From NCBI GenBank assembly GCA_032622095.1, contig CP136064.1, positions 139,703,954-139,767,953 on the forward strand: DNA of 64,000 nt, in the 5' to 3' direction. The stretch is from Siphonodentalium dalli (lineage: Eukaryota > Mollusca > Scaphopoda > Gadilida > Siphonodentaliidae). The position numbers and the translations under genes are program-made. Under the pieces are notes generated by a model. The model saw only the letters and a program-made list of their open reading frames with translations. It was not told the DNA's origin and did no database searches. This document shows, in pieces, positions 38,000 to 49,199 of this stretch; positions within the stretch are counted from its first letter, which is position 1; the number at the start of each line of letters is the position of its first letter.

Positions 38000-38160
38000 T
38001 AGTTATCATCACCCTGTGTGTTTCCGAGATCCGTATTCAAGTCTCGCTGCCTTCTCTGGTCTGTCTATCGACTCGTCCTACGGACTCGTCGATAGACTGC
38101 CCAGAGAAGGCAGCTCGACTTGAATACGGATCTCAGAAACACACATGGTGGTGATAACCT
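38000..38160. repeat. 161-bp imperfect palindrome
   Basis: Arms of about 73 bp pair almost fully (TGTGTGTTTCCGAGATCCG with CGGATCTCAGAAACACACA; GCCTTCTCTGG with CCAGAGAAGGC) around the loop CTCGTCCTACGGACTCG. It sits 40 bp outside the left end of the 6.1-kb element. Confidence 0.85.
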
Positions 38161-39144
38161 ATATGTATTACATGTGTTTCTATATTTTTTATCTTTAGTT
38201 CCCCTGCCAAAATATAGCTACATTACAGCTACATCACAGTTAGGAATTACAGTTACTGTCCAGCTACATTACAGCTGGAGTCAGTTATCTTACAGCTAGT
38301 TTCCAGCTAAATTACAGTGTATGTGCCAGAAAAAGTGTTTTATGTCTGAAAAAGTTTCGGCCATGTTACAGCTAAACTGTTTCTTAGCTGTAATAAGTTA
38401 AGAAACCTTTCAATGCAAAATTGCCCTATTAAATTGATATGAATATTAATTAGCGAAAAAAATTCCAGCTATATTACAGATATATTACAGTAAATTTACA
38501 GCCGTTTCAAAAATGCGTAATGAGCTCTGTCAAATCTCATGAATATGCTAATGACTATTTTCTTGAACTCCTAATAGCTGTTTCATAGCTGTAATGTAAC
38601 TGTTTTATAGCTGTATTCAGAAAGTCACGAATATCAAGCTTATAATTTATGGCTGTTTTGTAGCTGTAATGTAGCTGCATTTTAGCTTTAAGATAACTGT
38701 TTTGTGGCTGTCTTCAAAATATTAATGCAAATGAGATAGAAATCAGCAGGGCGGTTTCATATCTGTATTTATTAATGAAAATCATGACTGTTTTGTAGCT
38801 GTAAAGTAGCTGCTTTATAGCTGTAATCAGGACCGTTTGATATATCATATCAATCATGGCTGTTTTGTAGCTGTAAAGTATCTGTAAAGTAGCTGTAATC
38901 ATGACGCTTTGATATAGCATATGAATCATGGCTGCTTTGTAGCTGTAACGTAGCTGTTTTATAGCTGCATTAAGGACCCTGTGATATATAGCATATGAAT
39001 CATATCTGCTTTGTAGCTGAAAATAGCTGCTTTATAGCTGTAATCAGGACCCCAGGATATATAGCATATGAATCATAGCTGCTTTGTAGCTGTATAAAGT
39101 CACTGTAAAGTAGCTTCAATCAAGATCCTTTGATATATATAATA

Positions 39145-39935
39145 CTAGAATGTGACCCGACTTCGTCCGGGCTTTGACCTTGAATTGACCATTTTGAAGG
39201 TCAATGTCAGGTGGGGTCAAACACCAACACCCCAAAAATGGTGGAAATCGGCCCAGCGGGTACCGGGAAATCGGCCCAGCGGATACCGAGATACCCTATG
39301 CATCAAATTTCGTCCGTAAAAATCCGCCAGTTTAACCCGATTTGATTTCCACTCAAGTATATAAACGCGCCTCGTATACACACGCTCATTAATTATCAAG
39401 TTTCAACGTAAAGATAAATTACCATCGGTGCCCGAGATATCGCCAAGACGTCTGAAACAGTCAAATGCATCGGCCGGTTAAGCGTTAACGTGATCTAACG
39501 TTATGCCCTCTAACGACGTCATAGAAGTTACGCATTGTTTTTATCCTGATGGAAGATAGTACCACTTCTTCTTGATAATTGAGGCAGATAACTAAAACGG
39601 ATACATACGCATTATATATCGTTGGAAAGAGGAAACACGAAAGATTCTCACAGTGTCATTATTATGACTGGCATTTTATTATTCGCGCTGTTTCGAATCG
39701 ATTTGTAAGCACCGAACTCAAATGAAAGTCCCGTAACACAGCGTAAAAACAGATTTGACCTCGGCACGTGAAAAGTTGACCTCGGATCTGAAAATCAATA
39801 GGCCTATGTCACCGCTCCCCCCCCCCCCGGCCGAAAATACCCCCACATACCAAGTTTTGTCAAAACTCGGCCGTTTTCGAGTTCATCGATTACACACAAC
39901 AACAAAAAAACAGATCTTCCAAAATATATAATAGA
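39145..39935 (-). mobile_element. Helitron, family C
   Basis: Minus strand: 5' TCTATTATATATTTTGGAAG, 3' hairpin GCCCGGACGAAGTCGGG then TCACATT and CTAG, between A (39144) and T (39936). Lies inside the AGCTGTAA arm, whose repeat reads across (TATATAGCATATGAATCAT elsewhere in the arm). It is a near-identical inverted copy of 46907-47691. Confidence 0.88.
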
Positions 39936-41170
39936 TGAATATGGCTGCTTTGTAGCAGTTATCTGAACCCTATGGTGGAATATATAGCAATCGTTTCTGA
40001 TTGCATTCTGAACTCAATGATATACTAGCGAGTCATGTCTGCTCTGTAATGTAATCTGCAGCCACTTTATAAAAGCTGTATTCTCTAGACATTGTGAAAT
40101 GCTACGATATGAATGAGAGCTTTTCCACACAACATGTGACATGTATGATTATGGGGCACACAGAATTTGTGCGACATTGTTTTAATAATTAAAACACATT
40201 GAACAATAATTGCTCCAGATGAAGTGCATCACAAACAATTACTAGCAAAATCAGCATTTTATAGAAACTATAATTTTTTGTTGAAAGTATCCATATAATA
40301 TACATGTACCCGATGGCTTGAATTAACATTATCCGAGGAATTGGTCCCAACGAACACAAATCAATGTTTCTTTTCATCTATTGAGTTCTGAATTGAAGTA
40401 GTTTCTTGGTAGTAGTCTATGTTAAAGTTATTGTGGCATCATCCATATTTCTCATATCTGTTCAACGAAGACATTTTCAATTTTTGAAAAAGTATCATGA
40501 AATCAGAAGTAGGTTGAATTTGAGTGAACTGATCAAATTATCATCCTGCACCATTGTTAATCTTGATTGAAGAAGCCTCCATACAAAATCTGACACAAAC
40601 TTCCTTTCCTACGCAATTTAAAGAGATCTTTCCCAACAACTCCATGAAATTTGAACAGCACTTTCTTTCTCAGGTACATAATTGACAGGATATCTTTATA
40701 GGATGTTAATCCTAATCAACAATTCATGCAATTTAGTAAAATAAAGGTATTAGAATAATGAATATGTAACCGACACTGCACCTTAATACCATTATAAATA
40801 ACTTATAACATACCTAGTAACTGATATTCTACAATTGTTTTCTGGTACTGACTGCTATCGTTAGATATGTCGCTGTGAAAGGACAAGTTTAGGAAAGAAA
40901 TGTACTGCATGGATTAGTACGGGAAGCCTATGTTGGAGGGGCAGAAATCCGAGTTAGGCTTAAATTTTTACCAGTGATACTCACACTATTTCAGAAACAT
41001 CTGCCACCTTCGATGTAGAAATAGCTAAATAGTAGATATACTGGTTATCTTCATCTTCTGTCATCTGAAGTGCCCAAATCTCTCTCAAATCTTAAAAAAA
41101 TTATCTTCATAGGACATACCGGTACCGTATGTGTATAAATGACCTACTAGTAGCAGCAACTGTTAAAATG
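39936..41170. other. Interior of the 6.1-kb element, no gene
   Basis: AT-rich sequence without a supportable frame. It lacks the AGCTGTAA words of the arms, so it may be foreign to them. Confidence 0.4.
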
Positions 41171-41479
41171 TGATGTCATATGACGTTGCCTCACACCATG
41201 ACGTCATGACAGCACAACTGCTATGTGGCTGGAAAGTAGCTGTAATAAATAATTGTATTGTAGCTGCAATATATTTTGACATTCATTGATATCATGCTAA
41301 CTGTTATAAAGAAGATGAATCAATGATGTCATATGACGTTGCCTCACGCTGTGACATCATGACATCACAACTGCAATGTGGCTGGAAAGTAGCTGTTATG
41401 AATAACTGTATTGTAGCTGTAATGTAACTGTAACATAGCTGGATTTTGACATGCATTGATATCATGCAAAACTGTTATA

Positions 41480-41778
41480 ATAGAGGATCTCACATGAGTT
41501 TCTATTTTATACGGAATTTATCAACCGAGTTCACTAAATTCGATTTGAGCCGAGGTTTACCGAGGCTCAAATAGAATTTAGAGGACGAGTGTCAGATACC
41601 TTTTATCACATGATCAAATAAACCCGAAGCAACGCGATATTCATCGAAAACAATAATCATAAACTACAGCGATCGCAAGTTATTTGAAGAACGCCGTGAC
41701 GTCATCGCACGCGCTGATATTAAACGTGTCTATTACCGATAATTATGAAATTGCTTTTATGGCCAAATTATGTGATAA
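41480..41778. mobile_element. About 0.3-kb hairpin element H, with empty site
   Basis: Starts GAGGATCTCACATGAG. Contains a stem (GATTTGAGCC with GGCTCAAAT) near 41553-41574 and ends near TTATGTGATA. The paralogous module at 43785-43820 runs straight from CTGTTATAATGCA into TATCAATTATTTAATACAGC, an empty site. A second member lies at 45630. Confidence 0.7.
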
Positions 41779-41822
41779 ATATCAATTATTTAATACAGCT
41801 ACCGATTATTTTACAGAATTTT

Positions 41823-42170
41823 AAAGTGGAAACAGCTATTAGCCAGTTACTCTGTAAACTAACTGTCTATTTAATCTCCATAGAATATAAACAGAGTTAA
41901 ACAGTTATGAAACAGTTTATTCTATAATGTCTATTGAATTTACATTTGTTTTCTAAGTGGAAACAGCTATTAGCCAGTTACTCTGTAAACTAACTGTCTT
42001 TTAATCACCATAGAAAATAAACAGAGTTAAAACAGTTATGAAACAGTTAATTCTATAATGTCTATTAAATTTACAATTTTTTTCTAAGTGGAAACAGCTA
42101 TTAGCCAGTTACACTGTAAACTAACTGTCTATTTAATTACCTTAATATCACAGAAACAGAGTTAAAATAT
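41823..42170. repeat. Tandem repeat, unit about 132 bp, three copies
   Basis: GGAAACAGCTATTAGCCAGT begins units near 41828, 41958 and 42090; further partial units lie at 43165-43230 and 43845-43920. The third unit is cut by the palindrome-headed insertion. Confidence 0.8.
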
Positions 42171-43160
42171 GCAATCAACGTCGTTTTCGATGCATCTGTC
42201 GGCGTATAGAAGTGTCGGATGCCGAATTACATACTGTATAATTTCGCGAAGCGAAATTATATAAAGTATGTAGTTCGGCATCCGACACTTCTATACGCCG
42301 ACAGATGCATCGAAAACGACGTTGATTGCTTATAATTACGACAATCCACATATTAGTTGGTGATTAAACAAGTTATTTTAAAAGAAACTATATTAAAAAC
42401 ACTAAAATAGTAAAACTACCCAAGTGATATTTGTGTCTGGACTCAGCTGCTCTTTTAACCGTATTGGTAATTTGGGTCGAGAATAAATTGGGCGACCGAC
42501 CGGAAGTTCGAGATGAACACACACAATTCGATCGCTGTTTCCGACATTCCAACTACACAAAAGCGAGAGACCACGCCCGTAAACTATTAAACTGTACTTG
42601 CTGGTGTAAATTTCACTTATTTAAAACGATTCTAGAGACATGACGATTGTCATAAAGACAATCCGATTCGATAGCAATTCCGAAGCAGTGTTCCCAAACT
42701 TCGCCACCGAATTTGTGGTCTCCGGCGACTCGAAATGTAAACAATCGCTACAAAGGTGCATTATATGCTCTCATGACCACTGCCATGTCATATTAGTATT
42801 GGCACGAAGCTGGATAAATGCTAATACTAATGGTGCAATAGTTATGTAATACATTCTTTTGTCCCCAAATAAATTAATGTGCTATTTTGCTGTTTAATCG
42901 GCGAAAATTTTTCGCTGAGATTTAGCGTCTTGCGTTACCACTAGAAACGGAAGTGATTTCTTGCGATTTGATTGGTGGACAAAATAAAAGTCCAGGGTAA
43001 ATTCGCCCCATGGATATTCGAATTGGTTTGCGAACTTTTTGCGGTATCACTACCGCCAGTGATGCGGGAAACGACACTTCCCTCCACTGATATATATTGT
43101 CGCTACCAAGCGTATCTAAGGGCCTTGACCAATCAAATGCACGCATTTTAATCAAAGCGA
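42171..43160. mobile_element. About 0.99-kb insertion headed by a 159-bp palindrome
   Basis: 42171-42329 is a near-perfect palindrome (GCAATCAACGTCGTTTTCGA at one end, its complement at the other, centre CGCGAAGCG at about 42250). The following 830 bp is unique and has no gene. The tandem unit resumes at 43161 with ACAGTTATGAAACAGTTTAT, so the block is an insertion into the 132-bp repeat. One end is palindromic and the other is not. Confidence 0.7.
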
Positions 43161-43239
43161 AAGTAGTTGTAATTATACAGTTATGAAACAGTTTATTCTG
43201 TAATGTCTATTGAATTTACTGGGGTTTTTTTCAAAGTCG

Positions 43240-43650
43240 AAACAGCCTCAAAACAGTTACACTGTAAAATGACTGTAATTACAGCTACATCCCAGCTACC
43301 CTTGACAGCCAAAAATGAGTTACACTGTAAAGTGACTGTAATGACAGTTACATACCAGCTATACTTGATAGTCACAAAACAGTTACACTGTAATATGACT
43401 GTAATTACAGCTACATCCCAGCTATACTTGATAGTCACAAAACAGTTACACTGTAATATGACTGTAATTACAGTTAGATCCCAGCTATACTTGATAGTCA
43501 CAAAACAGTTACACTGTAATATGACTAATTACAGTTACATCCCAGCTAACCTTGACAGTCACAAAACAGTTACACTGTAATATGACTGTAATGACAGCTA
43601 AATCCCAGCTACACTTGATAGTCACAAAACAGTTACACTGTAATATGACT
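43240..43650. repeat. Tandem units of about 60 bp, CACAAAACAGTTACACTGTA
   Basis: Six or so units of CAGTTACACTGTAATATGACTG with intervening ATCCCAGCTATACTTGATAG. This repetition creates open frames on both strands (43193-43580) that are not genes. Confidence 0.85.
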
Positions 43651-44302
43651 GTTATAACGCTGTGACATCATGACATCACAACTGCAATGTGGCTGGAAAG
43701 TAGCTGTTGTGAATAACTGTGTTGTAGCTGTAATGTAACTGTAATATAGCTGGAATTTGACATGCATTGATATCATGCAAAACTGTTATAATGCAGATAT
43801 ATCAATTATTTAATACAGCTACCGATTATTTTACAGAATTTTAAAGTGGAAACAGCTATTAGCCAGTTACACTGTAAAACAGTTATGAAACAGTTTATTC
43901 TATACTGTCTATTGAATTTACATTTTTTTCACTGGATTACAGTTAAAACAGTTATGAAACAGTTTTAACTGGGTAATTACACCCAGGTTTACCCACATCA
44001 GGGTTTGTCTTATTTCACTCAGTTTAATCGTGGTAAAACCCTGGTTATAACATGTTTTGTGGCTTCTCTTGACAGCCACAAAACAGTTACACTGTAATAT
44101 GACTGTAATGGCAGCTACCTTACAGTTACTAATTCCAGTCATAAAACAGTTACACTGTAATATGGCAGTCTGAACAGCCATGTTACAGTTATTGATTACA
44201 GCTAACTTACAGCTAAGCTGTTTTAAAAACAACAATACAGCTACAAAACAGCTATAAAATAGTGTAGCTGTAAAAAACAGCTTAGCTGTATTTTGACAGG
44301 GG

Positions 44303-45044
44303 TTAGCTTGTTTATCTTGAATAAACTTATACGGCTCCACGATCAGTTTCCTTTTATGTATTATTATACTAAAACATGGGATGAGGTTCATTTGCTTAAG
44401 GCAGTACAGTACAGATGGAAGTTTGTCATAATAATTGTTTCAAGTAATATGTCCCATGATATGTCACCCCATTTATAACAATACCCCTGCATCCCATACA
44501 AATTGACTGCATTGAACCCTCGCCGTTGTTCACACAGATCTTCCTCATCATTGCACTCTGGTATACCCACCAGGAGTTCATTGGAGTTTCCTACCCAGGT
44601 GTTCCCGACCATGTGTATATTGGTGTTTCCCACCCAGGTGTACCTGGGTGTTTTCCTACCCGGGTGTACTTTGGTGTTTCATCACCTGGATATATCTTGG
44701 GTTTCTTACCCAGGTGCATCTCAGTGTTTCCATCCAGGTGTACCTTTGTACAACCAATGTACAACTGTGTGGGGAAACACCCAGGTGGGAAACACCAGGG
44801 TACACCTGGGTGTGAACATATGGGTAATTACACCCAGGTTTACCCACACCAGGGTTTGTCTTGTTTCACTCAGTTTAATCATGGTAAAACCCTGGTCTTG
44901 ATGGATATCGTGGTAGATAGATGGACACCCGGGTTTTGGCTAAAAAAAACCTGGGTGTATTTACCAGGGTGGATTTTTATATCGGAATATCCGCTGCACC
45001 ATGGACGGTTGTATTATATTCCACATGTGTGTTATTCGTTGCAG
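44303..45044. repeat. Degenerate CCCAGGTGT minisatellite upstream of the kinase exon
   Basis: From about 44570 to 44960 the words CACCCAGGTGTACCTGGGTG and variants recur in both orientations. About 75 bp at 44824 (TAATTACACCCAGGTTTACC onward) nearly repeats 43974. The pyrimidine-rich end TTATTCGTTGCAG at 45032-45044 is a splice acceptor. Confidence 0.7.
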
Positions 45045-45244
45045 GCAAGAGTTTATGAGCACTTCAGCACACAAGAGCACCTGTTCCTAGTTATGGAGCT
45101 ATGCCACCGAGGAGACCTCCTTGATCTAATTAATAGGAGTATAGGAGAGAACCAACGAGGAATCGGTGAAGAATTGGCCAGGAAAATATTTCAGCAGATA
45201 TGTCAAGGTGTGAGACACATTCATGGTCTCGATATCGTCCACAG
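45045..45244 (+). CDS. Protein kinase catalytic-domain exon, TSSK/CAMK-like
   Basis: A 200-nt exon bounded by TTCGTTGCAG and the donor AG/GTAAAT. It starts in phase 0 and ends in phase 2. It encodes the N-lobe/C-lobe junction of a Ser/Thr kinase: beta5 and hinge (FLVMELCHRGDLLDLI), then helix E (ARKIFQQICQGVRHIH) up to the start of the catalytic loop (LDIVHR), where the next exon should supply the Asp. The ELA-RK-x-F-x-Q order and GLDIVHR resemble testis-specific and other CAMK-group kinases. The glycine loop and VAIK lysine lie in upstream exons that I do not find here, nor is the next exon visible before the Helitrons. Either a gene with large introns or an isolated gene fragment. Confidence 0.75.
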
Positions 45245-46151
45245 GTAAATTGCCATTTATGTAACACCACCTACTGCTCCCATTAAGTAGCATTGGTAGG
45301 GTCATTGGTGCATCGTCTAATAATTCAGCTTGGACGGGAACAAAAGTACATAACGGCTTATTTTAATGAGCCATATATTAAAGCGTATATCAGCGTATAT
45401 TGGCATTATTTAACATCAATATACGCTCCATATGGACCTAAAACGAGGCTTTTAAAACAGTCGAATATGGGACTTACCAGATGCAGGCTTGTTTTGATTT
45501 TAGTATTTTTCACTACGGCCCACGCATTCAACGGAATAACGGATATAAGCTCACTATGGCCTTAATTCAGAATCAACTCAGTCCAATATGAAAGTGCAGG
45601 TCGGGTCGTGATAACTAATAACATATATAGAGGATCTACAACGAGTCCCCAGTTTATAGCGGAATTTACAAAACGAGTCTAGTAAATTAGGTCTGGACCG
45701 AGCATTTGGCGAAGTCCAGACCTAATTACGGGACGAGTAAAGAAATAGTCCCAGACAAATAAAGACTCTTTGGCGTATTTAATGACATAACTTTTCAAAC
45801 TCTTCATTCATTATAGTTTATTGGAAAAATATTGGAAGCCATATTATTTTTGAGACGTAGAGTACGTCATGTAAACAGACGACAAATCGGATGTCTAAGG
45901 TCACCTGACACTATTTCCTGTTATTAAACGAACGTTTAATATCACATTTATAGAATATGTTTATTCAATGGAATAAGAGTAGGATCATGTAATCTGCTAT
46001 CAGGGTTCGCGCTGGAACCAAATGTGCTCTTGCCAACATGTTTGCCAAATGATACTGTTTTTTGCCAAATTTAAAAAATGATTTGCCAACATAATTGAGG
46101 GTATATTATTGGGGAAATTGAAGGAAATTCTCATTTATTTTATCTTTGTTA
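45245..46151. other. Intron-like or intergenic sequence with hairpin element H at about 45630-45920
   Basis: GAGGATCTACAACGAGT at 45633 opens a second copy of the element seen at 41480. Its stem is AATTAGGTCTGGAC with GTCCAGACCTAATT (45684-45725), whose sequence differs wholly from the stem in the other copy while the flanks agree. The rest has no gene. Confidence 0.55.
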
Positions 46152-46809
46152 TCTACTATATATTTTGAGAACTACGTACGTGTGTATATGTGTGTGTATA
46201 TATGTGTATATACTTTATAGAATCGAAAACGGCTGCACAGATCGAGACCAAACTTCCCATCTAAGAGTAAAAAACCACGGGAATGGTCGTCGCGGCGTTT
46301 TGGAGAAGCTCCGAGCACCCGTTCTCCACTCTCAGTCACAAAAAACGACACTGTGGTGTTAATCGCGTTAAAGAGCGTTCTTATCCACAGTGTCGTTGAT
46401 AAAGAGTGTATGCGTGTAATGTGATTCTTACGTCTGTGTCCGGGCGTGAGCGTATGTATCCAGACATGAGCGTCTTGTGTGATTCTTACGTACTTAGGGC
46501 TTCCTAGGAACGGGGGAGATTTTCATCGGGTCAGTTTTTTCTGCCGGAGGTGATCTTCACCTTGAAACGGGTACCCACAAATGATATATATGTGTGTGTC
46601 CTTTATAGACTCGAACCGATTCAGCTAAAACTTGCTACGTACGGGAATTGTCATGGACGGGCTAAATTGTGACTCCGACCTGACCCTGACCTTGAAAATG
46701 ATCAATTAAAGGTCAAATCGGGTAAGATTGAAAAACATAAAATTAAATTAAAAAATTAAAAATTGTCATGTTTCTGACGATTGCCGCCAGTGGCGGGCTA
46801 ACCTGCTAG
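46152..46809 (+). mobile_element. Helitron, family A
   Basis: A then TCTACTATATATTTTGAGAA at the start; CGCCAGTGGCGGGCTAACCTG and CTAG then T at the end. 658 bp, no coding. Confidence 0.88.
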
Positions 46810-46906
46810 TTATAATATAAAAACTAACCATATACACAGGTAAACTGAGATAATAAAGCAGGCTAGTATTATTAATATATGTAATAGTATTATTAATATA
46901 TATATA

Positions 46907-47691
46907 TCTATTATATTTTTTGGAAGATCTGTTTGTTTGTTTGTTTGTGTGTAATCGATGAACTCGAAAACGGCCGACCCGATTTCGATGAAACTTGGTA
47001 TGTGGGGGTGTTTTCGGCCGCGGGGTGACATAGGCCTATTGATTTTCAGATCCGAGGTCAACTTTTCACGTGCCGAGTTCAAATCTGTTTTTACGCTGTG
47101 TTACGGGACTTTCATTTGAGTTCGGTGCTTACAAATCGATTCGAAACAGCGCGAATAATAAATGCCAGTCATAATAATGACACTGTGAGAATCTTTCGTG
47201 TTTCCTCTTTCCAACGATATATAATGCGTATGTATCCGTTTTAGTTATCTGCCTCAATTATCAAGAAGAAGTGGTACTATCTTCCATCAGGATAAAAACA
47301 ATGCGTAACTTCTATGACGTCGTTAGAGGTCATAACGTTAGATCACGTTAACGCTTAACCGGCCGATGCATTTGACTGTTTCAGACGTCTTGGCGATATC
47401 TCGGGCACCGATGGTAATTTATCTTTATGTTGAAATTTGATAATTAATGAGCGTGTGTATATGAGGCGCGTTTATATACTTGAGTGGAAATCAAATGGGG
47501 TTAAACTGGCGGATTTTTACGGACGAAATTTGATGCATAGGGTATCTCGGTATCCGCTGGACCGATCTCCCGGTATCCGCTGGGCCGATTTCCACCATTT
47601 TTGGGGTGTTGGTGTTTGACCCCACCTGACCTTGACCTTCAATATGGTCAATTCAAGGTCAAAGCCCGGACGAAGTCGGGTCACCTTCTAG
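46907..47691 (+). mobile_element. Helitron, family C
   Basis: Starts TCTATTATATTTTTTGGAAG and ends GCCCGGACGAAGTCGGGTCA, CCTT and CTAG before T. Near-identical, inverted, to 39145-39935. Its interior includes CTTAACCGGCCGATGCATTT. Confidence 0.88.
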
Positions 47692-47710
47692 TATATATAT
47701 ATATATATAT

Positions 47711-47751
<41 letters not shown>
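47692..47751. repeat. (TA)n microsatellite, about 60 bp
   Basis: Almost pure TA between two oppositely oriented family-C Helitrons, both ending CTAG against it. TA-rich DNA offers many A/T insertion sites. Confidence 0.9.
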
Positions 47752-47752
<1 letters not shown>

Positions 47753-49199
47753 TAGCAGGTGGACCCGACTTCGTCCGGGCTGTTTCCCCTCAGCTTTTCG
47801 GCGAATAGCGCGAGTTGAACTTGAATTGTCCATTTTGAAGGTCAGGTGGGGTCACGATTGGACCCGACCAAAACACTGCCCGGACAAAAGTAGCCGTCGA
47901 AATCCATCGGGTTTTACCCGATTTGACCTCGAATTGATAATTTTGAAGGTCAAGGTCAGGTCGGGGTAACGATTTGACCCGTCCAAAACACGCAGTGGAC
48001 AAAAGTAACCCTAAGTATCAAATTTCGTCGAAATCCCCTAAAAATTCGCGATTTGACCTTGAATTACGACACTCCCCATACGAAAGTATCCCCATACACT
48101 AATTTCATCGAAATCCCGTGAAATTAATAGGCAAATGCCACAGTGACCCGACTTCGTCCGGGCTTTGACCTTGAATTGACCATTTTGAAGGTTTTACCCG
48201 ATTTGACCTCGAATTGATAATTTTGAAGGTCAATGTCAGGTCGGGGTCACGATTTGACCCGTCCAAAACACGCAGTGGACAAAAGTAACCCTACGTATCA
48301 AATTTCGTCGAAATCCCCTAAAAATTCGCGATTTGACCTTGAATTACGACACTCCCCATACAAAAGTATCCCCATACACTAATTTCATCGAAATCCCGTG
48401 AAATTAATAGGCAAATGCCACAGTGACCCGACTTCGTCCGGGCTTTGACCTTGAATTGACCATTTTGAAGGTCAAGGTCAGGTGGGGTCAAACACCAACA
48501 CCCCAAAAATGGTGGAAATCGGCCCAGCGGATACCGGGAAATCGGCCCAGCGGATACCGAGATACCCTATGCATCAAGTTTCGTCCGTAAAAATCCGCCA
48601 GTTTAACCCGATTTGATTTTCACTCAAGTATATAAACACGCCTCATATACACACGCTCATTAATTATCAAGTTTCAACGTAAAGATAAATTACCATTGGT
48701 GCCCGAGATATCGCCAAGACGTCTGAAACAGTCAAATGCATCGGCCGGTTAAGCGTTAACGTGATCTAACGTTAAGACCTCTAACGATGTCATAGAAGTT
48801 ACGCATTGTTTTTATCCTGATGGAAGATAACTTCTTGATAATTGAGGCAGATAACTAAAACGGATACATACGCATTATATATCGTTGGAAAGAGGAAACA
48901 CGAAAGATTCTCACAGTGTCATTATTATGACTGGCATTTTATTATTCGCGCTGTTTCGAATCGATTTGTAAGCACCGAACTCAAATGAAAGTCCCGTAAC
49001 ACAGCGTAAAAACAGATTTGACCTCGGCACGTAAAAAGTTGACCTCGGATCTGAAAATCAATAGGCCTATGTCACCCACCGGCCGAAAATACCCCCACAT
49101 ACCAAGTTTCATCGAAATCGGGTCGGCCGTTTTCTAGTTAATCGATTACACACACAAACACAAACACACACACAAACAGATCTTCCAACATATACAATA
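47752..49199 (-). mobile_element. Helitron, family C, with duplicated 3' ends
   Basis: CTAG at 47752, hairpin (GACCCGACTTCGTCCGGGC), then two more copies of the same 3'-end sequence at about 48143 and 48424, separated by a 281-bp tandem unit (ATTAATAGGCAAATGCCACA). The 5' end is CAGATCTTCCAACATATACA at 49170-49199, abutting the next CTAG. Confidence 0.8.

Larger units (their letters stand above)
38201..44302. mobile_element. 6.1-kb TIR element made of AGCTGTAA/TTACAGCT words
   Basis: Left end CCCCTGCCAAAATATAGCTA, right end complemented CCCCTGTCAAAATACAGCTA. Both arms (38201-39140, 43240-44302) consist of dozens of degenerate 8-11-bp words AGCTGTAA, AACTGTAA, TTACAGCT. The interior has a three-copy module at about 41170, 41330 and 43660 with TGACGTCATG or TGACATCATGACATCAC. 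No transposase. Flanks TTAG/TT and TTAG leave the target duplication uncertain. It is itself hit by at least three insertions, listed separately. Confidence 0.6.

Noticed and set aside
37695-38012. 105-codon minus-strand frame
   Set aside because: No recognisable domain, overlaps the arm of a palindrome, and has no support from context.
43193-43580. Overlapping frames of 102 and 125 codons on opposite strands
   Set aside because: Tandem CAGTTACACTGTAATATGACTG units; both strands open by repetition.
44503-45044. Continuous open frame joining the kinase exon upstream (44526-45248)
   Set aside because: Upstream part is the CCCAGGTGT minisatellite read as protein; a splice acceptor at 45044 explains the exon start.
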